From contig CALUQE010000008.1 of assembly GCA_944322845.1 (NCBI GenBank), positions 25,593 through 89,592 of the forward strand: a DNA stretch of 64,000 nucleotides, in the 5' to 3' direction. The notes below the pieces were generated by a model. The model did not search any database, had not been told where the DNA came from, and saw only the letters and a list, made by a program, of their open reading frames with translations. The position numbers and the translations under genes were made by a program. Numbering within the stretch: the first letter of the stretch is position 1; the number at the start of each line of letters is the position of its first letter. Positions 43,679 through 52,312 of the stretch are shown one piece after another. Source of the DNA: Candidatus Gastranaerophilales bacterium (GTDB lineage: Bacteria > Cyanobacteriota > Vampirovibrionia > Gastranaerophilales > Gastranaerophilaceae).

Positions 43679-45124
43679 GTGACAAAGAACCTAAATCAGG
43701 CCGTAAATATAAATCAAAAAGAAGTCGTAAGAGTAAAAGCACCGATTGTAGAAGCTTTAAAGACCGCGTATGAAAATCCGACTTATCAGTTTCATATACC
43801 TGGACATACAAAAGGTAAGGCTATTTTTAAAGATTTTCGCAATTTAATCGGCGAAAAAGCTCTTAATGTTGATACGACTGATGAGTTTGACAACCTTGGA
43901 ACTCTTCATCCTGCAACAGGACCTATAAAAGAAGCACAGGAGATTGCTGCAGAGGCATTTGGCGCGAAAAAAACATTCTTTTTGCTCAACGGTTCGACTG
44001 CAGGAAATTTGGCGCTTGCAATGGCTTTGACTAAAAAAGGGCAGAAAATTATTGTTAACAGAAACTGTCACAGATCAATTCTTACCGGACTTATAATCTC
44101 AGGAGCTGAGCCGGTTTGGATTTGTCCGAATAAAATTGAAGACTGGTCTGTATGGGGCAATATTGATGCAGCTACCGTAGAAAAAACTATTCAGGAAAAC
44201 CCTGACGTTTCAATGGTTTGGATAACAAACCCGACTTATGAAGGTGTTGTTTCAGATATCAAATCAATAAGTGCGGTTTGTAAAAAATACGGCATTCCGT
44301 TTATTGTTGATGAAGCTCACGGGTGCTTGTGGAACTTTAATAAACATCTGCCTGAAACTGCTTTAAAACTTGGTGCAGACGCGGTTGTACATTCGCTTCA
44401 CAAAACCGGCGGAAGCATGAGCCAGAGTTCTATGCTTCATATTGCAAAAGATTCATGCCTTGACTGTGCTGCTGTTGAAAAAGCGTTGAAGCTTCTGCAT
44501 ACAACAAGCCCGTCATTAATGCTTCTTGCAAGTCTTGACGCCGCAAGAGCTAATTTGCAGTCAAGAAACGGACAGAATTTGTTGGAGCGTGCAGTTAAGA
44601 ATGCGAAATACTTAAGAACGAGACTCGATGCAATTCCGGGCGTCCATCAGCTTAAGGGTGATTTCGGATACAAAACTGATGTAACAAAAGTCTTTATAAA
44701 AGTAGACGGACTTTCAGGCAAAAGACTCGAATCAATTCTGGAAATTGACTTTGGAATTGAAGTTGAATCGGCTTCAGATATTGGTGTTTTGATTCTTTGC
44801 AACATTGGTAACAAGCATTCTGATTTCAAATATCTGGCAGATTGTTTAGAAAAAATTGCGGCAAACAACTATCAGGATATTTATTATCTTGAAAAGCGCA
44901 AACACATGCCGATGCTGGAGCCGCAAATTAAAATGAGTCTCAGAGATGCTTTCTATGCGGAAAAAGAAACCGTGAGAAAAGAAGAAGCAATCGGAAGAAT
45001 TTCCGCAGAAGTTGTTGCAGAATGTCCTCCGGGGATTTCAATTTTACTTCCGGGCGAATTGATAACAGAAGAGCATTTGCCGTATCTGAATGATTATGAA
45101 ACGCTTGATGTTGTAAAGGGGTAA
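43679..45124 (+). CDS. Orn/Lys/Arg decarboxylase family protein (PLP)
   Basis: Fold-type I PLP decarboxylase of the SpeA/LdcC class found in Cyanobacteria and Firmicutes; likely makes agmatine or cadaverine. The 481-residue protein has YQFHIPGHTKGKA near the N-terminus, VDTTDEFDNLGTLHPATGPI, VDEAHGCLW (PLP Asp) and the PLP-lysine loop HSLHKTGGSMSQ (Lys near residue 241). The C-terminal domain ends GISILLPGELITEEHLPYL. The start is GTG with AAAGGGA upstream. Its last codons run into a tandem 8-base repeat. Substrate is not resolved. Confidence 0.92.
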   Translation: MTKNLNQAVNINQKEVVRVKAPIVEALKTAYENPTYQFHIPGHTKGKAIFKDFRNLIGEKALNVDTTDEFDNLGTLHPATGPIKEAQEIAAEAFGAKKTFFLLNGSTAGNLALAMALTKKGQKIIVNRNCHRSILTGLIISGAEPVWICPNKIEDWSVWGNIDAATVEKTIQENPDVSMVWITNPTYEGVVSDIKSISAVCKKYGIPFIVDEAHGCLWNFNKHLPETALKLGADAVVHSLHKTGGSMSQSSMLHIAKDSCLDCAAVEKALKLLHTTSPSLMLLASLDAARANLQSRNGQNLLERAVKNAKYLRTRLDAIPGVHQLKGDFGYKTDVTKVFIKVDGLSGKRLESILEIDFGIEVESASDIGVLILCNIGNKHSDFKYLADCLEKIAANNYQDIYYLEKRKHMPMLEPQIKMSLRDAFYAEKETVRKEEAIGRISAEVVAECPPGISILLPGELITEEHLPYLNDYETLDVVKG

Positions 45125-45158
45125 AGAGGTAAAGAGGTAAAGAGGTAAAGGGGTAAAT
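45117..45158. repeat. 8-bp tandem repeat TAAAGAGG across the stop codon
   Basis: Five units of TAAAGAGG/TAAAGGGG, then TAAATG. The first unit codes for the last residues of the decarboxylase and supplies its stop. The continuation GGGGTAAATGTAT is the core seen in the 21066 repeats. Confidence 0.85.
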
Positions 45159-45245
45159 GTATATATCAAGCAGGCGGATGAAATTAAACATTCGACGTCT
45201 GTTCGGTAAAACCTTGATTCTACAAACAGGTGAGCTGGAAAATTT

Positions 45246-45674
45246 ATGGCACGAAAAAAGAAGGCTTCTAATAAAACAATTCATTTTATTGTCACATTTA
45301 TACTGATGGCAACAGGGATTTACTATTTTGGTCTAAGTTATGTCCCGCAAAAATGGTATGAAACTCAAACAATGATGCCTAATCAGGTTGAGTCGTATTA
45401 TGTAAATCAATGGTGTACGTCGGATTTTGGGCGTAAGGAGGCGGTGCTGTGGGATTTGACCAGAGTGGACTGCTTATCGAAAGATTATGCAATAGAGTTT
45501 GATTTTGCCAAAAAGTGGGCTGAATCCGTCGGACAGGCGCTATATTATTCCAAAATGACCGGAAAAGCTCCCGCAGTTGTTTTAATTCTTACAAATATCG
45601 CAGATTACAGGTATGTAAAACGAATTGAAAGGCTGGATAAGGGGATAAAAATCTTTCTTGTAAGAGCGTATTAA
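45246..45674 (+). CDS. Membrane-anchored protein with nuclease-like domain
   Basis: A 142-residue protein with a basic start (MARKKKASNK), one membrane segment at about residues 11-30, then a domain whose core reads RVDCLSKDYAIEFDFAKKWAESVGQALYY (residues 74-102). That D, E-x-D, K, G-Q pattern is widespread in short bacterial and phage proteins and resembles a PD-(D/E)XK nuclease fold. Catalytic activity is not shown. It overlaps the convergent acetyltransferase gene by 4 bases. Start lacks a strong ribosome site (GAGCTGGA 8 bases before). Confidence 0.65.
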   Translation: MARKKKASNKTIHFIVTFILMATGIYYFGLSYVPQKWYETQTMMPNQVESYYVNQWCTSDFGRKEAVLWDLTRVDCLSKDYAIEFDFAKKWAESVGQALYYSKMTGKAPAVVLILTNIADYRYVKRIERLDKGIKIFLVRAY

Positions 45675-46315
45675 TGATTAATGTCCTTTTTTAACCAGAA
45701 ATCATTGACGTTTACTCCGTCGTATCTGGCATTAAGTAATTTTCTGTATTGTTCTGAGTCAATAAATTTGTATCCGGCATTGCGATAAATGCTTCTGTCT
45801 CCTAATGAATAAGAACCGACTACAACTTCATCAAAAGTATTTTGGGCGGTTTGAGTAATTTTATCTAATAGATGCTTACCCAGTTCTCCGTCTCTGTAGG
45901 GTAGTTCCAGATGTATATTTTCAATAATGCCTGTTGGAACTTGTGCGCCGTTCATATTTTCCATAGTCGCGTAACCTATAAGTTTGTTTTTCTGGTTACG
46001 GGCAACGAGTAAAGATGCTTCCGGTTTCTTTAACATATCAACAAGATGCTGTTTGATTTCTTGCAGCCACTGGTTTTTATCAATGGCCTGAAATATCTCT
46101 CTTGCTTTTTGGTGTTTTGGCTCTTTACCCATACAATATTCATACTTATATGATTGGCTCATCCATTTTTTCATGTCTCTTGCAACATCCAGTAAATCGG
46201 AAGGCAGGGCTTCACGCATTGTGACAAGTTCATTTTTGTACAAAAACTTTTCTGTTTTGATTGGATTTTTTAATGATGTAAATGTTGTGCCCGTTTGTAT
46301 TTTTTGAATCTGCAT
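45671..46315 (-). CDS. GNAT-like acetyltransferase with N-terminal extension
   Basis: A 214-residue protein. After a 30-residue basic extension (GTTFTSLKNPIK), the GNAT core has LVARNQKNKLIGYATMEN, the strand GIIENIHLELP, the acetyl-CoA loop YRDGELGKHLLDKI (near residues 137-150) and SIYRNAGYKFIDS at the end. The substrate is unknown. AAGGAG precedes the ATG. It is the second GNAT in the window with this type of head (the other at 21563-22192). Confidence 0.75.
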   Translation of the reverse strand: MQIQKIQTGTTFTSLKNPIKTEKFLYKNELVTMREALPSDLLDVARDMKKWMSQSYKYEYCMGKEPKHQKAREIFQAIDKNQWLQEIKQHLVDMLKKPEASLLVARNQKNKLIGYATMENMNGAQVPTGIIENIHLELPYRDGELGKHLLDKITQTAQNTFDEVVVGSYSLGDRSIYRNAGYKFIDSEQYRKLLNARYDGVNVNDFWLKKDINH

Positions 46316-46366
46316 AGTGCGCTCCTTGATGTTATTAAAAAGCGTAAAAAAAAATTTTGCTAAAAT

Positions 46367-46391
46367 AAAACCCTCGATTTCCGAGGGTTTT
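46367..46391. terminator. Intrinsic terminator of serS
   Basis: AAAACCCTCG / CGAGGGTTTT arms (46367-46376, 46382-46391) with a 5-base loop, 9 bases beyond the serS stop on the minus strand, followed by ATTTTAG. It can also serve the plus strand. Confidence 0.88.
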
Positions 46392-46399
46392 ATTTTTAT

Positions 46400-47662
46400 T
46401 TATAATCTGTCAAATCCTGTGTATTTTCTCAACACTTCCGGAATTATTACCGTTCCGTCTTCTTGCTGGAAATTCTCCAGAATTGCCGCAAATGTTCTTC
46501 CGACTGCAAGACCTGAACCGTTAATTGTGTGAACAAATCTTATTTGTCCGTCTTTGGTTCTGTATCTTGTATTTGATCTTCTTGCCTGATAGTCGCCGTA
46601 GTTTGAGCAGCTTGAAATTTCTTTGTAAGAATTGTAAGAAGGAAGCCAAACTTCTAAGTCAAAGCATTTATTTGCACTGAATCCGATATCAGCGGTGCAT
46701 AAAGCAACTCTTCTGTACGGAAGTCCTAATTTTTCAAGACAAACTTCCGCATCTCTTGTTAATTTTTCGTGCTCAGCAGGGCTTGATTCAGGAGTTGTGA
46801 GTTTAACCATCTCAACTTTGTTGAACTGGTGAACTCTGATTAAACCTCGGGTATCTTTACCGGCTGAACCTGCTTCACGCCTGAAGCAAGGGGTGTAAGC
46901 CGTCATATATTTCGGTAAATCTTCTTCTGACAAGATTTCGCCGGAATAAATATTTGTAACAGGTACTTCTGCTGTCGGAATCAGATATAAATCTTCGTCA
47001 ACACATTTGTACATATCTTCCGCAAACTTCGGCAACTGTCCGGTACCGGTCATAGTTGCAGCGTTTGCCATAAACGGCGGTAAAATTTCTTCATACCCGT
47101 GCTCTTCTGTATGTGTATCAAGGAAGAATTGGATAATTGCGCGCTCCAGTCTTGCACCTTTACCTCTGTACAATGTAAATCTTGATTGAGAAATCTTTAC
47201 ACCGCGTTCAAAATCAACAATTCCTTTTTCTTCGCAAATATCCCAGTGAGCTTTTGGGGCAAAAGAAAATTTTGTTGGTTCTCCCCAGAACTTTACAGGA
47301 ATATTATCGTCCTCAGAAGTTCCGATAGGAGTTGTCTCGTCAGGAATATTCGGAGTTCTAAGTAACATATCTCTTTGAATATTATCCAAATCAACCTGTT
47401 TTTCTTCAAGTTCTTTTATTTCATCGCCGAGTTTACGAACTTCTTCCTGAATAGCATCAGTATTTTCACCGTTCTTTTTCATCATACCGATTTTTTGTGA
47501 TTCGGATTTTCTTTTAGCTCTGAGTTCATCTGCCTGAGCCTGAACTTTTCTTCTGTCAGCATCAATTGCTATAATTGTATCTATTGATAATTCAGGATTT
47601 CTCCTTTTTAGTAATTCATTAATCTTTTCAGGATTCTCTCTAATTAATTTAATGTCTAACAT
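46400..47662 (-). CDS. serS: Seryl-tRNA synthetase
   Basis: Class II synthetase that charges tRNA-Ser. The 420-residue protein has the N-terminal antiparallel coiled coil (residues 28-100), motif 1 ([20 protein letters not shown] region), motif 2 ([20 protein letters not shown]) and motif 3 ([17 protein letters not shown]). Full length. GAGGTAG lies upstream. No T-box leader is visible. It is followed by a strong terminator and preceded by queA on the same strand. Confidence 0.97.
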   Translation of the reverse strand: MLDIKLIRENPEKINELLKRRNPELSIDTIIAIDADRRKVQAQADELRAKRKSESQKIGMMKKNGENTDAIQEEVRKLGDEIKELEEKQVDLDNIQRDMLLRTPNIPDETTPIGTSEDDNIPVKFWGEPTKFSFAPKAHWDICEEKGIVDFERGVKISQSRFTLYRGKGARLERAIIQFFLDTHTEEHGYEEILPPFMANAATMTGTGQLPKFAEDMYKCVDEDLYLIPTAEVPVTNIYSGEILSEEDLPKYMTAYTPCFRREAGSAGKDTRGLIRVHQFNKVEMVKLTTPESSPAEHEKLTRDAEVCLEKLGLPYRRVALCTADIGFSANKCFDLEVWLPSYNSYKEISSCSNYGDYQARRSNTRYRTKDGQIRFVHTINGSGLAVGRTFAAILENFQQEDGTVIIPEVLRKYTGFDRL

Positions 47663-47725
47663 TTATACTACCTCAACTATTAATCGCAAATATCTAAAAT
47701 AAGTTTAGCATAAAAAAAGTTTAAT

Positions 47726-47740
47726 GCAGGTTTACCTGCT
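47726..47740 (-). terminator. Possible terminator after queA
   Basis: GCAGG-TTTA-CCTGC hairpin right after the queA stop; on the minus strand it is followed by ATTAAACTTTTTTT. Confidence 0.6.
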
Positions 47741-47742
47741 TT

Positions 47743-48786
47743 TTAATTAATAAACATGCAGTCACCGTAGCTGTAGAAGCGGTATTTTTCTTTGATAGCT
47801 TCTTCGTAAGCTTCAAAAATAAAATCTTTTCCGGCTAAAGCACTTACCAGCATAAGAAGTGTTGATTTCGGCAGGTGGAAATTTGTAATAAGTTTATCTA
47901 TAACTTTAAACTCATAAGGCGGGTAAATAAATAATTCCGAAGCGCCTTTGCAGGCTTTAATTTCTCCAAACATTTTGTAGGCGCTCTCTAATGTCCTTAC
48001 GGTTGTTGTACCTACTGCAACGAGTATTTTGCCCTCATTTTTCGCTCTGTTAATTAAATCGGCTGTTTCCTGTTTAATTTCAAAAGTTTCCGAATCCATG
48101 TGGTGTTCAAGAATGTTATCACATTTAACAGGCCTAAATGTTCCGATTCCTACATTCAAAGTTACGTACCCGATTTCAACGCCTTTATCGGAAAGTTTCT
48201 TCAAAATATCCTGCGTAAAATGTAATCCGGCAGTAGGCGCGGCTACAGAGCCTTCTTTCTTTGCATAAACTGTCTGGTATCTTTCAAAATCGAGTTTTTT
48301 AAGTTCTTCATTTGACATTTTACGCTCAATATAAGGCGGGAGCGGAATATTCCCGACTCTGTGTAGAATTTCAAAAATATCACCCTCGTAAATCATTTGC
48401 ACCAGCCACTTTCCGTCATCAGGAAGCGGCATTTTAACTTCGCAGGAAAGCTCATCTGATATTTTTATTACAGTCCCGACCCTTACACGTTTTGAAGGTC
48501 TGATTAGAACCTCCCAGACTTTATTATCTCTTTCTTTAAGCAGAAAAACTTCGATTTTTGCACCCGTATCTTTATAACCGTACAATCTTGCCGGAATAAC
48601 CTTTGTGTCATTAAGAATCAAAATATGGTTTTCATCCAGCAGGTCAACAATATCGTAAAAATGTTTGTTCAGAATTTCGTGCTTATCACGGTTAAGAACC
48701 ATCATACGGGAATTTTCGCGTTTGTCGCTCGGACGCTGGGCAATTAATTCTTCCGGTAATTCATAATCAAATTCTGATAGTAACAC
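47743..48786 (-). CDS. queA: S-adenosylmethionine:tRNA ribosyltransferase-isomerase QueA
   Basis: Transfers the ribosyl part of SAM to 7-aminomethyl-deazaguanine in tRNA, making epoxyqueuosine. The 347-residue protein has FDYELPEELIAQRPSDKREN, LILNDTKVIPARLYG, VAAPTAGLHFT, GTFRPV and the end NFHLPKSTLLMLVSALAG. I chose the GTG at 48784-48786 (VLLSEFDYELP), with GGAG five bases upstream; the longer frame to 48825 begins in a dispersed palindrome. Length then fits the family (340-356). Confidence 0.94.
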   Translation of the reverse strand: MLLSEFDYELPEELIAQRPSDKRENSRMMVLNRDKHEILNKHFYDIVDLLDENHILILNDTKVIPARLYGYKDTGAKIEVFLLKERDNKVWEVLIRPSKRVRVGTVIKISDELSCEVKMPLPDDGKWLVQMIYEGDIFEILHRVGNIPLPPYIERKMSNEELKKLDFERYQTVYAKKEGSVAAPTAGLHFTQDILKKLSDKGVEIGYVTLNVGIGTFRPVKCDNILEHHMDSETFEIKQETADLINRAKNEGKILVAVGTTTVRTLESAYKMFGEIKACKGASELFIYPPYEFKVIDKLITNFHLPKSTLLMLVSALAGKDFIFEAYEEAIKEKYRFYSYGDCMFIN

Positions 48787-48814
48787 TTTTACTCCATTCT
48801 GGTTGACACCTGAC

Positions 48815-48832
48815 CCTCTCCTCAAGGAGAGG
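48815..48832. repeat. CCTCTCC/GGAGAGG palindrome
   Basis: A 7-bp perfect inverted repeat between yidC and queA, of the same class as those at 9809 and 42484. Confidence 0.6.
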
Positions 48833-48840
48833 ATGATTTT

Positions 48841-49923
48841 TTACTTTTCTTTTATTTGTTTAGCGTTTGCCAGGTCTGCATCATCAACTTTTGCTTCTTT
48901 TTTAGCATCTTCCGCTTCAAGCTGCTTGTTAATAATAACAGTTTGAATTACCTGAAATACGTTGCTTGAAATAAGATATAGCAGAACACCTGCTGGTATC
49001 GGGATTATGACAAATGTAAAGGTCAGCATAATAGGCATAAATGTGTTCATAGATTTCTGCATCTGCTGCTGTGCAGGATCCTGAGGAACATTTTTGTTCA
49101 TTGCCATCATTGCTCTTTGTGAGAATACCATTGTTACGGCAAACAATGCAATCAGGAGTAATACATCATAATGGAATGCAGGTTTAACTTCTTTTGTCGG
49201 TATAGAGCTTATTAAAATACCGTCTTTTCTTACAAAAGTCATTTTTTCAGATTCTTTTGTCTGAATATCTGTTACGTCAATCTCAGCTTTTTCAATCTGA
49301 TCAAGCTGGCTGAACTTGAGATTTAAATTATCAAGACTGATTTTGAAATCGGCAGGTTCGCCCGGCATTAATTCGCCCTGAACTTCTACCGCTTTATTAG
49401 GTTTTTCTATTTTTACGTTTAAAAGCGGTTCTTCAACTCCCTGCAGATAAACTTTTGCATTTTTACCCGTCATAAAAGTATCGTATTTTGAAACACCGAA
49501 GATTCCGTCATGAGATACTCCGGCAGAGGTTTTTAAAGTTGCATCAAGTCTTTTGATAAACAGGAATTGTGAATCGCCTGCCATTTGTATAAACTGCGGG
49601 CTCATAAATGTTGAATACAGCAAAATGAAAATAGGCATTTGAATCAACAGAGGGAAGCAGCCGGCCATTGGATTAAACTTGTGCTCTTTATAAAACTCCA
49701 TCATTTTTTGCTGCATCATCTGCGGGTTGCTTTTATATCTTTCCTGAATAGCTTTCATCTTCGGCTGCAGCATTTGCATAGTGCGCATAGAACGCTGCTG
49801 TGAAAGACCTAAAGGCCACATTAATGCTCTTACGATTACCGTGAGCAATATAATACCTATTCCGTAACTTCCTGCAATAGAAAGCATTTTTAAGACTTTG
49901 ATAGTTAGTGTTGTAAAATCCAT
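48841..49923 (-). CDS. yidC: Membrane protein insertase YidC/OxaI
   Basis: Inserts and folds inner-membrane proteins, with or without Sec. The 360-residue protein has a first membrane segment (about residues 18-36), the cytoplasmic hairpin (LSQQRSMRTMQMLQPKMKAI), then NPMAGCFPLLIQMPIFILLY, a roughly 110-residue periplasmic insert rich in beta structure, and three more segments ending GVLLYLISSNVFQVIQTVII. The start MDFTTL at 49923 has AGGGAAGAG upstream; the longer frame to 50007 runs through the fliN terminator. A short basic tail follows. Confidence 0.95.
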   Translation of the reverse strand: MDFTTLTIKVLKMLSIAGSYGIGIILLTVIVRALMWPLGLSQQRSMRTMQMLQPKMKAIQERYKSNPQMMQQKMMEFYKEHKFNPMAGCFPLLIQMPIFILLYSTFMSPQFIQMAGDSQFLFIKRLDATLKTSAGVSHDGIFGVSKYDTFMTGKNAKVYLQGVEEPLLNVKIEKPNKAVEVQGELMPGEPADFKISLDNLNLKFSQLDQIEKAEIDVTDIQTKESEKMTFVRKDGILISSIPTKEVKPAFHYDVLLLIALFAVTMVFSQRAMMAMNKNVPQDPAQQQMQKSMNTFMPIMLTFTFVIIPIPAGVLLYLISSNVFQVIQTVIINKQLEAEDAKKEAKVDDADLANAKQIKEK

Positions 49924-49954
49924 ATTCTCTTCCCTAAGTTGTGCTAGTATCAAA

Positions 49955-49978
49955 AAAAGTGTACATACGTACACTTTT
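49955..49978 (-). terminator. Terminator of the fliL-fliM-fliN operon
   Basis: AAAAGTGTAC / GTACACTTTT arms with a 4-base loop, followed on the minus strand by TTT. It lies between fliN and yidC. Confidence 0.82.
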
Positions 49979-50021
49979 AAGATACTTGAAATATAATTTA
50001 ATGTCAAATTTGGAGATTAAT

Positions 50022-50504
50022 TCACTCTTCATTTTTATTTGTATTAGAAATGGTATTTAACCTTCTTGCAGGGTCTGTAATGTGAGTGATTCTTAACCCG
50101 AAGTTATCTTCAATAACAACAACTTCACCATATGCAATAAGTTTTCCGTTGGCATATAATTCTACAGGTTCGCCTGCAGCTTTATTCAATGTAACAATTG
50201 AACCCTTTGTCAGTTCCAGCACTTTTTTAATAGGAAGTTCGGTTTTTCCGAGCTCTACTGTTAATTGTAATTTTACATCCAGAAGAATATTTAAATTCTG
50301 ATTAGGCGGGCCTTGCACCTGATCTAAATCTTCAAATGAAGCAAATTGAACCGGCTGAACAGTAACAGTTTTGTCTTCCGGTTTTGTATCTTCTTCTATT
50401 TCATCAGGCGTAAATGCCGGTTCAGGGCTAACAACATCATCAATGTCAGCGCCGGCATCAATATCTTTATCGTCTGTCCCTTTTATATCTTCATCATCCA
50501 GCAT
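50022..50504 (-). CDS. fliN: Flagellar motor switch protein FliN
   Basis: C-ring component that controls rotation. The 160-residue protein has an acidic, disordered N-terminal 70 residues (MLDDEDIKGTDDKDIDAGAD) and a SpoA domain at residues 72-150: LDVKLQLTVELGKTELPIKK, LTKGSIVTLNKAAGEPVEL and GKLIAYGEVVVIEDNFGLRI. AGGAGAGG ribosome site. It follows fliM by 12 bases. It has no second domain of the FliY type. Confidence 0.94.
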   Translation of the reverse strand: MLDDEDIKGTDDKDIDAGADIDDVVSPEPAFTPDEIEEDTKPEDKTVTVQPVQFASFEDLDQVQGPPNQNLNILLDVKLQLTVELGKTELPIKKVLELTKGSIVTLNKAAGEPVELYANGKLIAYGEVVVIEDNFGLRITHITDPARRLNTISNTNKNEE

Positions 50505-50516
50505 TATAAACCTCTC

Positions 50517-51491
50517 CTAAAAATAATTGCGTAACAATTCGTGCATTTCATCATACACATCTGTTATTTTAACACAAATTTTGTCTTTCATAGTTCCAGG
50601 ACGTGCAAAGAATTTTTTCTCGCCGTTAACCTTAACAATCAAATCATCCTGAACTTTGTTATCAAGCTTTATGATATCACCTTCCGTAAGTTGCAGAAAA
50701 TCATCCAGCGTAATACTGCATTGCCCGAACTGAACTCTTAAATCAACATTGGAGGTGTTGATTTTGGAAATCATTTTCATTCTTTCATCATTAGAAGCAA
50801 CAAGACCCTTGGTCTGGAAAATATGCTGCGTGCTTAAGTGCCCGAGAACGGTTTCCAGTACCGGATAAGGGAAACAAAGGCTGAATAAACCAAAGTGTTT
50901 GCCTGAAATTTGAACTTCAAAGGTCAGCAGTGCAACGATTTCACCGGCAGTTGCGACCTGAATTGACTGATAATTGTCATCAAGGCTTATGAACTTACCG
51001 CTTACGGGAATAATTGCATTCCAGGAATCTTCTAATGATTTAATAATAATATTAATAATTTTTTTAGCCAGAGCTTTTTCGATATCCGTAAGTTCTCTGG
51101 TCTGTGCTTCAATGTTTCCGACGCCGCCCAGCATTCTGTTTACAATGCAGGATATAACTTCAAAGCTTATACCTAAAAGAATTTGTCCGGACAAAGGCTC
51201 AAATTCAAATACGCCGACACTTATCGGTGATGGCATTGAACGTACAAATTCTTCATAAGTAAGCTGGTCAACTGATACGATTTCAATCTCAACACGCATA
51301 CGTAAATAACCGCTCAATACAAGCGAAATTGCTTTGGAGAATTCCCTGTGAATGTCTCTCAAGGCTCTTAAGTTGTCTTTTGAAAACTTATCCGGTCTCC
51401 GGAAGTTATAGAGCTTATAACTCTTATGTTCCGAATCCGAAAATTCATCTTCAAAAATATCTGTTTCTGTTATGTTGCTGCTTTTAGCCAT
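50517..51491 (-). CDS. fliM: Flagellar motor switch protein FliM
   Basis: C-ring subunit linking CheY signals to FliG. The 324-residue protein has YNFRRPDKFSKDNLRALRDI (residues 27-46), the middle domain with the GGxG-like LGGVGNIEAQTRELTDIEK, and a C-terminal SpoA domain (DLRVQFGQCSITLDDFLQL, then LDNKVQDDLIVKVNGEKKFFA). The N-terminal CheY-binding peptide (LSQxEIDxLL) is not recognisable; instead the start reads ITETDIFEDEF. It lies in fliL-fliM-fliN order. Confidence 0.95.
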   Translation of the reverse strand: MAKSSNITETDIFEDEFSDSEHKSYKLYNFRRPDKFSKDNLRALRDIHREFSKAISLVLSGYLRMRVEIEIVSVDQLTYEEFVRSMPSPISVGVFEFEPLSGQILLGISFEVISCIVNRMLGGVGNIEAQTRELTDIEKALAKKIINIIIKSLEDSWNAIIPVSGKFISLDDNYQSIQVATAGEIVALLTFEVQISGKHFGLFSLCFPYPVLETVLGHLSTQHIFQTKGLVASNDERMKMISKINTSNVDLRVQFGQCSITLDDFLQLTEGDIIKLDNKVQDDLIVKVNGEKKFFARPGTMKDKICVKITDVYDEMHELLRNYF

Positions 51492-51520
51492 TTTATTTTA
51501 TATATTACCCCTATTTACTC

Positions 51521-52123
51521 CTATTGGATAATAAATTGTCCGAAGCTTACTCTTAAAACTTCTCTTTCTCCTCCGAGAATAGAATTTATATCATTTGTAA
51601 TCTGCTCTTTTGCAAGTTCCTTGCCGGCAGCTGTTGCAAGTTCGGTAGAAGTTTTGCTTGAAAGATTTGTAATAACCGCATCTCTTATTGCAGGTTTGTA
51701 CTGATTCATTTCTTTTTGAATTGCTTCCAAAGGATCAACAGGAGCCGGCGCTGCTCCATGGCCGCCGTGACCGCCTCCCTTTTCAGGTTCGGTTTCCGCA
51801 AAATCGGTATCCTTTTTAGTAACTTCTATTGCAACGTTAACTTTTAAATATTTTTTCTGGCTTTCATCACAAAGATTCAGGATAAAATCGCCTAAATCGA
51901 CAATGATTCCTTTCTGGATTTCATCTTCACTTGATTCATCTCCTGCAAGCTCCTCCTGAGAAGTGTTTATGGTGCTGAGTTTTTGGGTTATAAGATTTTC
52001 CATAACAACATAATTAACACCTGCAAAGACAACAAACATAATTATAATTGATGCTATTGTCATTATTAAAAATTTGGTTATATCTTGCTGCTTATTATCT
52101 CCAGCTTTGTCATTTTCAGCCAT
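51521..52123 (-). CDS. fliL: Flagellar basal-body-associated protein FliL
   Basis: Inner-membrane protein around the stator. The 200-residue protein has a membrane segment at about residues 15-37 and the periplasmic FliL domain (IVDLGDFILNLCDESQKKYLKVNVAIEV in residues 73-100, and REVLRVSFGQFIIQ at the end). It has a Gly/His/Ala/Pro-rich insert (GGGHGGHGAAPAPVDP) near 115-130. I chose ATG 52123 (MAEND), with GGAG 7 bases upstream; the longer frame to 52186 covers the promoter. First gene of the switch operon. Confidence 0.93.
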   Translation of the reverse strand: MAENDKAGDNKQQDITKFLIMTIASIIIMFVVFAGVNYVVMENLITQKLSTINTSQEELAGDESSEDEIQKGIIVDLGDFILNLCDESQKKYLKVNVAIEVTKKDTDFAETEPEKGGGHGGHGAAPAPVDPLEAIQKEMNQYKPAIRDAVITNLSSKTSTELATAAGKELAKEQITNDINSILGGEREVLRVSFGQFIIQ

Positions 52124-52153
52124 AATATTCTCCATCTTACCTGTTTTAGTATT

Positions 52154-52159
52154 ATTATA
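52154..52159 (-). promoter_or_regulatory. -10 element of fliL operon
   Basis: TATAAT on the minus strand, 31 bases before the fliL ATG; no flagellar sigma-28 motif is apparent. Confidence 0.5.
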
Positions 52160-52277
52160 CAGTTCTGATACTTTAAATAACACCATTATTTAGTGTATTT
52201 ATTCTTCCCCAAATACGATTAAAAAATAATGCAATTTCATTATATCAAAAGATTTCATTTTTGCCAAAGGGTGGCGG

Positions 52278-52306
52278 TTGCTTATAATAATATATCTATA
52301 TATAAT
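52278..52306 (+). promoter_or_regulatory. Promoter giving leaderless histidine-kinase mRNA
   Basis: TTGCTT (52278-52283), a 17-base spacer and TATAAT (52301-52306), six bases before ATG 52313. This is the clearest of the leaderless promoters and fixes the start of the kinase. Confidence 0.75.
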
Positions 52307-52312
52307 ATTGTT

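Noticed and set aside
43518..43811. 97-codon minus-strand frame before the decarboxylase
   Set aside because: It overlaps the decarboxylase start and the long A/T hairpin, has low-complexity Lys/Phe composition, and lacks a start signal.
45117..45158. Phase-variable switch of the decarboxylase
   Set aside because: Added or lost units lie downstream of the first stop, so the product length would not change.
47663..47742. T-box leader for serS
   Set aside because: The upstream region is too short, with no T-box sequence; a hairpin belongs to the end of queA.
52229..52312. Longer N-terminus for the histidine kinase
   Set aside because: A complete promoter (TTGCTT-17-TATAAT) lies inside that stretch and the added residues do not fit the PAS domain.
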